Assembly (NCBI GenBank): GCA_035601575.1
Contig: DATNNZ010000509.1
Coordinates: 1-6,987, forward strand
Reading direction: 5' to 3'
DNA length: 6,987 bases
DNA from: DASTDH01 sp035601575
GTDB taxonomy: Bacteria > Verrucomicrobiota > Verrucomicrobiia > Chthoniobacterales > JAFAMB01
In this document: positions 4,243 through 6,987 of the stretch, one piece after another
How the letters are laid out: each line of letters starts with the position of its first letter
How positions within the stretch are numbered: position 1 is the first letter of the stretch
Position numbers and translations under genes: made by a program
The notes under the pieces: model-generated
Database searches by the model: none
What the model was told of the DNA's origin: nothing
What the model saw: the letters and a program-made list of their open reading frames with translations, nothing else

Positions 4243-4539
4243 TTATAGCTGCGGTTTGCCACGAGCTGAATGCCAAATTCGGACAATATAAATAGCTTGA
4301 TTCTGCTCGTCGATTCGGTACGCGATTCGATATGGGCTGCAGATTACCTCGCGAATTAGAGGATCGTTTTCTTCCGGAACCATACGTCCCCTCCTAGGAA
4401 ACTCTGCAACGCTCTCAGCTTCCTTGATCAGCCTGAAACCGAAGCTTTCCGCAGCCTTCGGATTGTCAGACTTGATATACTTGACGACAGCTTTGAGATC
4501 TTCTCGAGCGCTCTTTGTCCAGATTATTCGGAAAGCCAT
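4243..4539 (-). CDS. ParE/RelE-family toxin of a toxin-antitoxin pair
   Basis: A 98-residue protein of the RelE/ParE superfamily. Visible motifs: TKSAREDLKAVVKYI (about 8-22) with dNPkAAesF, FPRRGR (47-52), IREVICSPYRIAYRI (62-76), and the terminal IVRIWHSAR (85-93). The pattern 'W..SA..DL..' with 'FPR.GR...E' and 'YRI.YRI...' is closer to ParE (gyrase poison) than to ribosome-dependent RelE. The target is therefore probably DNA gyrase, but this is family inference. Its start overlaps the end of the antitoxin gene by 16 bases, with no separate promoter needed. It is length-typical and looks intact, so it is likely active and held in check by the upstream antitoxin. The pair would stabilise the element in its host. 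Confidence 0.9.
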   Translation of the reverse strand: MAFRIIWTKSAREDLKAVVKYIKSDNPKAAESFGFRLIKEAESVAEFPRRGRMVPEENDPLIREVICSPYRIAYRIDEQNQAIYIVRIWHSARGKPQL

Positions 4540-4703
4540 TGAGCAAGCTCTTTTTTGACCTGTTCATGCGGAACTAGCTGCCCATCGGTAATCTCCTTCA
4601 ACCCTTCGCGAAGAGCCCGTAAGAACTGCGCCCGGTAGGATACCTCTTCGAGTTCCTGTGGGTTCAATTTCGGCAGCTCTTCCAGGATTTCGTTGATGCT
4701 CAT
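4524..4703 (-). CDS. Antitoxin partner of the ParE-type toxin, 59 residues
   Basis: The ATG at 4703 gives MSINEILEELPKLNPQELEE in the first 20 residues and ends VPHEQVKKELAQWLSE before TAA 4524-4526. The last part, from about residue 32 (REGLKEITDGQLVPHEQV), matches the common antitoxin tail 'GL.di..G..vPHe.v...l..w' that wraps the partner ParE-type toxin. The first 14 residues are nearly the same as in the broken antitoxin at 3918-4148, but the rest differs, so the two are likely recombined relatives. The 3' end overlaps the toxin start by 16 bases, the classic antitoxin-first order. Antitoxins of this kind usually repress their own operon; the palindrome at 4732-4744 is a possible site. The start has no strong Shine-Dalgarno. 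Confidence 0.85.
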   Translation of the reverse strand: MSINEILEELPKLNPQELEEVSYRAQFLRALREGLKEITDGQLVPHEQVKKELAQWLSE

Positions 4704-4714
4704 TGCTCTGTTTA
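4666..4714. repeat. Duplicated antitoxin start region, copy 2
   Basis: This is the partner of 4111-4159, covering the start and leader of the intact antitoxin. Both copies are on the same strand, 555 bases apart, with the toxin gene between them. Recombination between them would delete the toxin and most of the intact antitoxin. Confidence 0.65.
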
Positions 4715-4731
4715 CCAGTTTACTTTTGTTC

Positions 4732-4744
4732 CGCCATTTTGGCG
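4732..4744. promoter_or_regulatory. Palindrome CGCCA-TTT-TGGCG before the toxin-antitoxin operon
   Basis: A 5-bp inverted repeat with a 3-base centre lies 29 bases upstream of the antitoxin ATG, in the 76-base gap after the membrane-protein gene. TAAACT a little downstream (minus strand) is a possible -10. Type II toxin-antitoxin operons are normally repressed by the antitoxin or complex at such palindromes. It could also be the end hairpin of the upstream operon. Assignment is tentative. Confidence 0.35.
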
Positions 4745-4779
4745 AGAGGCTTTTCGCTTCCAGCTCGAACAGGCGTCCT

Positions 4780-5043
4780 TTATTCCCGATAGAAGGACGC
4801 CAGACGACCCCGTGGCAGGCCGCTGAAATCGATTATCCCGATTCGCATACCGAGAACAATGTACAAGATCGCGCCGGTGACTGTCGCCACTAGCCCGATC
4901 GCCAACGCTTTCCGAAACGACTTTCTGGGCAAGGGCTTCTTATCCCACGCAGTACCTAACCTCACCAGTAGAGCGCCTGCCTGAACAACCGCCGCCAGGA
5001 TCAAGAGACCAAACAGGAGACAATCGATTGCGTTCGTAGTCAT
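4780..5043 (-). CDS. Two-helix small membrane protein of unknown function
   Basis: An 87-residue protein starting MTTNAIDCLLFGLLILAAVV. Hydrophobic segments cover about residues 7-28 and 46-66, separated by a basic loop (WDKKPLPRKSFRK, about 33-45), with a polar 20-residue tail containing Arg and Ser. By the positive-inside rule the loop would be cytoplasmic and both ends outside. No family is recognised. The ATG overlaps the stop of the helicase-loader gene as ATGA, so it is the last gene of the replication operon. A membrane protein made together with the replication proteins may anchor replication at the membrane, or may be an unrelated passenger such as a holin- or exclusion-type protein; nothing in the sequence decides. 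Confidence 0.65.
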   Translation of the reverse strand: MTTNAIDCLLFGLLILAAVVQAGALLVRLGTAWDKKPLPRKSFRKALAIGLVATVTGAILYIVLGMRIGIIDFSGLPRGRLASFYRE

Positions 5044-5792
5044 GCCGCCTCCTTGCGGCTATCCACAGCAACGGGCTCCGGCCCCATTGTCTGCACCAAG
5101 CGCACCACTACCACCTTACAAAATTCATTTAGCCGGCGTCTAACGGCTTGTCCCATCTCCTTCCGCTCGAACTGGGCATCCATCCCTTCGCCGGAATATT
5201 GCGTGGTAGCCAGTATTGGCATTCCCGCACATGTGCGCTCTTCCACCAAATGCAGCAGCATTTCGCTCGCCGCCCCCGTCAGGTGCGTCTGACCCAAATC
5301 ATCCCAGTATAGAACTTCGGCTCGAACCAAACGGCGCACAAATTCCTCAGTTGCGCCGTCACGGGCCGCTGCCTGCAACCCTGTCCGAAACCTTACCGCG
5401 TTCAGGAATACAGCGGCACGATGCTCTTGGTCCAAAAGACGACGAAGCAGCGCCCACATGAGCCTCGACTTGCCGATACCGGTAGGACCGCTTAGCACGA
5501 GACCTTGAGAGCCGTACTGCCAGCCGAGTACGTCTTGTGGCCATCGCGCGTCGTAGCCTCGGCGTCGCAACTCGTCCCCAAGCCGAGCAATATCAGTCCG
5601 CTGATACAGCTCCGGACACAAACGCTCCCACGCACTTTGCTTTTTCGCCTGTTGCTCGGCTTTGACGTAGCACACGGTACAAACCGTTGGCCTGACGACG
5701 AACTTCCGGCCAAAAAGGATTACTGGCTCCGGATCGGGCAAAGCCCGGCCGCAGCAACAGCAAGCTGGTGTTTTGGCGTTCACCATTGCCAC
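5040..5792 (-). CDS. DnaC-like AAA+ helicase loader with N-terminal zinc-finger-like cysteines
   Basis: A 250-residue ATPase of the DnaC/IstB-type AAA+ family, which loads the replicative DnaB helicase at an origin. Walker A is GPTGIGKS (102-109), Walker B is VLYWDDLG (160-167), sensor-1-like is ILATTQYS (193-200), and an Arg-rich RRRLNEF (218-224) fits the Arg finger/sensor-2 area. The N-terminal part has a Cys cluster (C11-C14) and C38-x2-C41 in a PTVCTVC context, consistent with a four-Cys zinc finger. The start is GTG 5792 (GGAG 6 bases before it) or ATG 5786, two codons later; both overlap the end of the initiator gene. An IstB transposition partner is the other member of the superfamily, but there is no IstA-like transposase in the window and the neighbour is an initiator, so a loader (lambda P-like role) is favoured. 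Confidence 0.88.
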   Translation of the reverse strand: MAMVNAKTPACCCCGRALPDPEPVILFGRKFVVRPTVCTVCYVKAEQQAKKQSAWERLCPELYQRTDIARLGDELRRRGYDARWPQDVLGWQYGSQGLVLSGPTGIGKSRLMWALLRRLLDQEHRAAVFLNAVRFRTGLQAAARDGATEEFVRRLVRAEVLYWDDLGQTHLTGAASEMLLHLVEERTCAGMPILATTQYSGEGMDAQFERKEMGQAVRRRLNEFCKVVVVRLVQTMGPEPVAVDSRKEAA

Positions 5793-6625
5793 CCCATTCT
5801 CCGCGCCAGATCGTCCGAATCAGCAACCGGTTTACCTGCCAAAACAGGCAGCTGCCAATCGTCTCGCAGCGCGGCCAGGAGAGCCCCCGCTGCATTCCTG
5901 CGCGGCTGCGACCTCACAATCTCAGTCTTAGCCCAGACGTACTCCTGACCGCGTGACTCGCAGTACTCGCTGACCGTCTGGCGTTGTTTTTTGCTGAGTC
6001 CAAATTCGGTCGCTAACTGATTTGCCAAAGCCGATGCATTGGCGCTTGATGGGCCAATCCTGCAACCGCGCAGCGAACCAGATTCCTTCGCCCCACAAAC
6101 CGCGCGAAAATCACGACGCGACGACGACGATTCCGTTGGTTCATCCGCTCGGTTCACCTCCTTATCCACATCTGGATATGTTGTCGTCGTTATTCTCTCT
6201 CTTGATGGTTCTATATGATGGTTAGTCCGACCCTGGGTCACCCCGTCTGTGTCGTCAGAGTCACCCCGGGGTGACTCCCGGTCACCCCGGACCCCCTGAC
6301 CTACAGTCACCCCGGAATGACTCTCGGTCGGGCCACGGGATGACAGTCGGTCACCCCCTATCACTCTGTAGCGGTTGGGCGTGTTCTGACCGTCGATGCA
6401 GCCGCCTTTCGATACCAATTCCACGAACCGTTTTTCGATCAGGCGCCGAATGATTCTCTGGGCCGATCTCTCTTCGATCCGGGCCTTTCCCGCTATGCTC
6501 CGCATCGATGGCCAACACAGCCCGTCATCACGCGCGTGATCAGCCAGCGCTAGTAGCACTAACAGTTCCGCTTGAGATCCGATGCGGGTGTCCTCCCAGA
6601 CTTGCGACATCAGCCGTATACTCAT
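5780..6625 (-). CDS. Winged-helix replication initiator (phage O-like)
   Basis: A 281-residue protein. Residues about 1-88 form a helix-turn-helix/winged-helix domain of the type in phage replication protein O and related plasmid initiators: the turn GLCWPSMRSIAGKARIEERS (about 35-54), recognition helix AQRIIRRLIEKRF, and wing to NRYRVIG. Residues about 90-200 are a polar, Ser/Arg/Asp-rich linker whose DNA carries repeated GTCACCCC sites. The last part, about 201-262 (LATEFGLSKKQRQTVSEY, then RNAAGALLAALRDDW), matches the C-terminal 'GALL.ALR..W' block of such initiators. Known family role: bind origin repeats and hand the helicase loader to the origin. The loader gene follows with an overlap. 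The start at ATG 6625 is set by the ATGA overlap with the 51-residue ORF and by AAGGAG/GGGGAG just upstream. Confidence 0.85.
   Translation of the reverse strand: MSIRLMSQVWEDTRIGSQAELLVLLALADHARDDGLCWPSMRSIAGKARIEERSAQRIIRRLIEKRFVELVSKGGCIDGQNTPNRYRVIGGDRLSSRGPTESHSGVTVGQGVRGDRESPRGDSDDTDGVTQGRTNHHIEPSRERITTTTYPDVDKEVNRADEPTESSSSRRDFRAVCGAKESGSLRGCRIGPSSANASALANQLATEFGLSKKQRQTVSEYCESRGQEYVWAKTEIVRSQPRRNAAGALLAALRDDWQLPVLAGKPVADSDDLARRMGWQW
6162..6236. promoter_or_regulatory. DnaA box and AT-rich stretch next to the iterons
   Basis: TTATCCACA at 6162-6170 (plus strand) is a perfect match to the DnaA box. Between it and the repeats at 6237, about two thirds of bases 6176-6226 are A or T, against clearly GC-rich flanks. 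An AT-rich unwinding stretch beside initiator repeats is the standard origin layout. The site lies in coding sequence (linker of the initiator), so chance codon use is a possible alternative for the single box. Confidence 0.55.
6237..6357. repeat. Iteron array inside the initiator gene (GTCACCCC[GG])
   Basis: Direct copies begin at 6237, 6260, 6281, 6306 and 6350. Distances are 23, 21, 25 and 44 bases; the last is twice 22, with a degenerate GTCGGGCC at about 6327 in between. So repeats face the same side of the helix every two turns. One inverted copy (GGGGTGAC, 6268-6275) pairs with the 6260 copy to form the 18-bp perfect palindrome AGTCACCCC/GGGGTGACT (6259-6276); 6305-6322 is an imperfect version. 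The array encodes linker residues about 90-130 of the initiator. Regular spacing and sequence conservation across different codons argue for a binding array, as in lambda ori within gene O. Confidence 0.75.
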
Positions 6626-6777
6626 CGCTCCTTGCTCCCCCTCGCGCTCGCCGGCCCTTGATGACCCGCGATGAACCGGCTAGGATATCCGAGCCACTGT
6701 ATGTCGCGAAACGTCATTACGTGGTTTTTGGCGGCAGGTCGCTTGCATCGGTCTGCCGCTCTTTTTTTCGTCTGCAT
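6622..6777 (-). CDS. Small ORF of 51 residues coupled to the initiator
   Basis: The ATG at 6777 is preceded by a strong AAGGAGG site (6790-6784) with 6-base spacing. The frame reads MQTKKRAADRCKRPAAKN, then HVMTFRDIQWLGYPSRFIAG to a basic end SARGSKER. The TGA at 6624-6622 overlaps the initiator ATG in ATGA. The N-terminal half is strongly basic; the middle (DIQWLGYPSRFI) could be a short helix. No family is recognised. An excellent ribosome site and exact coupling at both ends support a real gene, possibly a regulator or leader controlling initiator translation. It could also be a leader ORF whose product does not matter. Confidence 0.65.
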   Translation of the reverse strand: MQTKKRAADRCKRPAAKNHVMTFRDIQWLGYPSRFIAGHQGPASARGSKER

Positions 6778-6789
6778 TTTGCTCCTCCT

Positions 6790-6987
6790 TTAGGCGGCCA
6801 AGTCACAATCTTCCTCCCACGGAACTCGGGTTCCGGGGTCGGCCCACAACACGCGATGAATCTTCCCTGTATTGGCGTTGGTTCCGCCCGGGCAGCGTCC
6901 CCGCGAAACCAACAGCCGATAGCTGGCCGGATCTGCATCACACCAGCATTCCAGGCCGCCGTCACCGTCGTCCACGACCATCACTAC
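6790..6987 (-). CDS. Unidentified protein, start lies outside or at the window edge
   Basis: The frame is open from the window edge to TAA 6790-6792 and gives at least 66 residues, ending VLWADPGTRVPWEEDCDLAA. An in-frame GTG at 6984 and ATG at 6981 are possible starts, but the frame continues past the edge, so the protein may be longer. It is acidic, with a DADPASYRLLVSRGRCPGG stretch and two Cys near ECWC; I do not recognise the family. Its TAA overlaps the ribosome site (TAAAGGAGG) of the 51-residue ORF, so it is the upstream member of the same operon as the initiator and loader. Confidence 0.6.
   Translation of the reverse strand, partial: VVMVVDDGDGGLECWCDADPASYRLLVSRGRCPGGTNANTGKIHRVLWADPGTRVPWEEDCDLAA

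Noticed and set aside
4149..4286. N-terminal extension of the broken antitoxin frame
   Set aside because: It overlaps the toxin gene end, and the shared leader plus MSINEIL start with the intact antitoxin shows the ATG at 4148 is the true start.
5059..5067. Second DnaA-like box CTATCCACA
   Set aside because: One mismatch, inside the end of the loader gene, with no repeats or AT-rich sequence beside it; probably chance.
5040..5792. IstB transposition helper instead of a helicase loader
   Set aside because: No transposase partner, no terminal inverted repeats around it, and an overlapping initiator gene upstream.
6237..6357. CRISPR-like reading of the GTCACCCC repeats
   Set aside because: Repeats are only 8-10 bases with about 12-base gaps inside a coding gene; too short for CRISPR, right for iterons.
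6717..6965. Alternative 82-codon minus-strand frame
   Set aside because: It lies in a different frame over the partial gene and the 51-residue ORF, which are linked by a stop/ribosome-site overlap; it has no such signals.

Overview
The window reads as part of a bacterial mobile replicon (plasmid, phage or integrative/conjugative element; the sequence does not settle which), from a moderately GC-rich, Gram-negative-type host. The small 'putative addiction module component' antitoxin style suggests an environmental lineage such as Verrucomicrobiota, but this is only an impression. Nothing in the window is an obvious chromosomal housekeeping gene. Genes are short, tightly packed, often ATGA-coupled, and most have no recognisable family.

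Left block (minus strand, 1211 to 1): a small helix-turn-helix protein, then three small membrane proteins and the first codons of a fourth gene. The order and topology resemble a VirB2/VirB3-like part of a type IV secretion or mating-pair cassette, but this is tentative. An octamer TGATACTT occurs three times, embedded in or beside inverted repeats, on both sides of the regulator gene. It is a good candidate operator.

Middle block (plus strand, 1303 to 3669): an unrecognised 99-residue protein; a gene-free stretch of about 565 bases packed with inverted repeats; a single-stranded DNA-binding protein (SSB) lacking the usual acidic tail; then four unrecognised small genes, the last three joined by ATGA overlaps. 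The first genes of this block have no clear Shine-Dalgarno sequence, unlike several minus-strand genes.

Right block (minus strand, 6987 to 3767): a 5'-partial gene, a 51-residue ORF, a winged-helix replication initiator, a DnaC-like helicase loader and a two-helix membrane protein form one tightly overlapping operon. Inside the initiator gene lie at least five direct copies of GTCACCCC at about 22-bp spacing, then an AT-rich stretch and a perfect DnaA box. This is the layout of a lambda O-type origin embedded in its own initiator gene, followed by a P-like loader. Downstream are an intact ParE-type toxin with its antitoxin (59 residues) and a second antitoxin copy broken by one in-frame TAG.

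Taken together, the element seems to carry its own replication start (initiator, loader, SSB, origin), a stability module, and part of a membrane apparatus under a small regulator.
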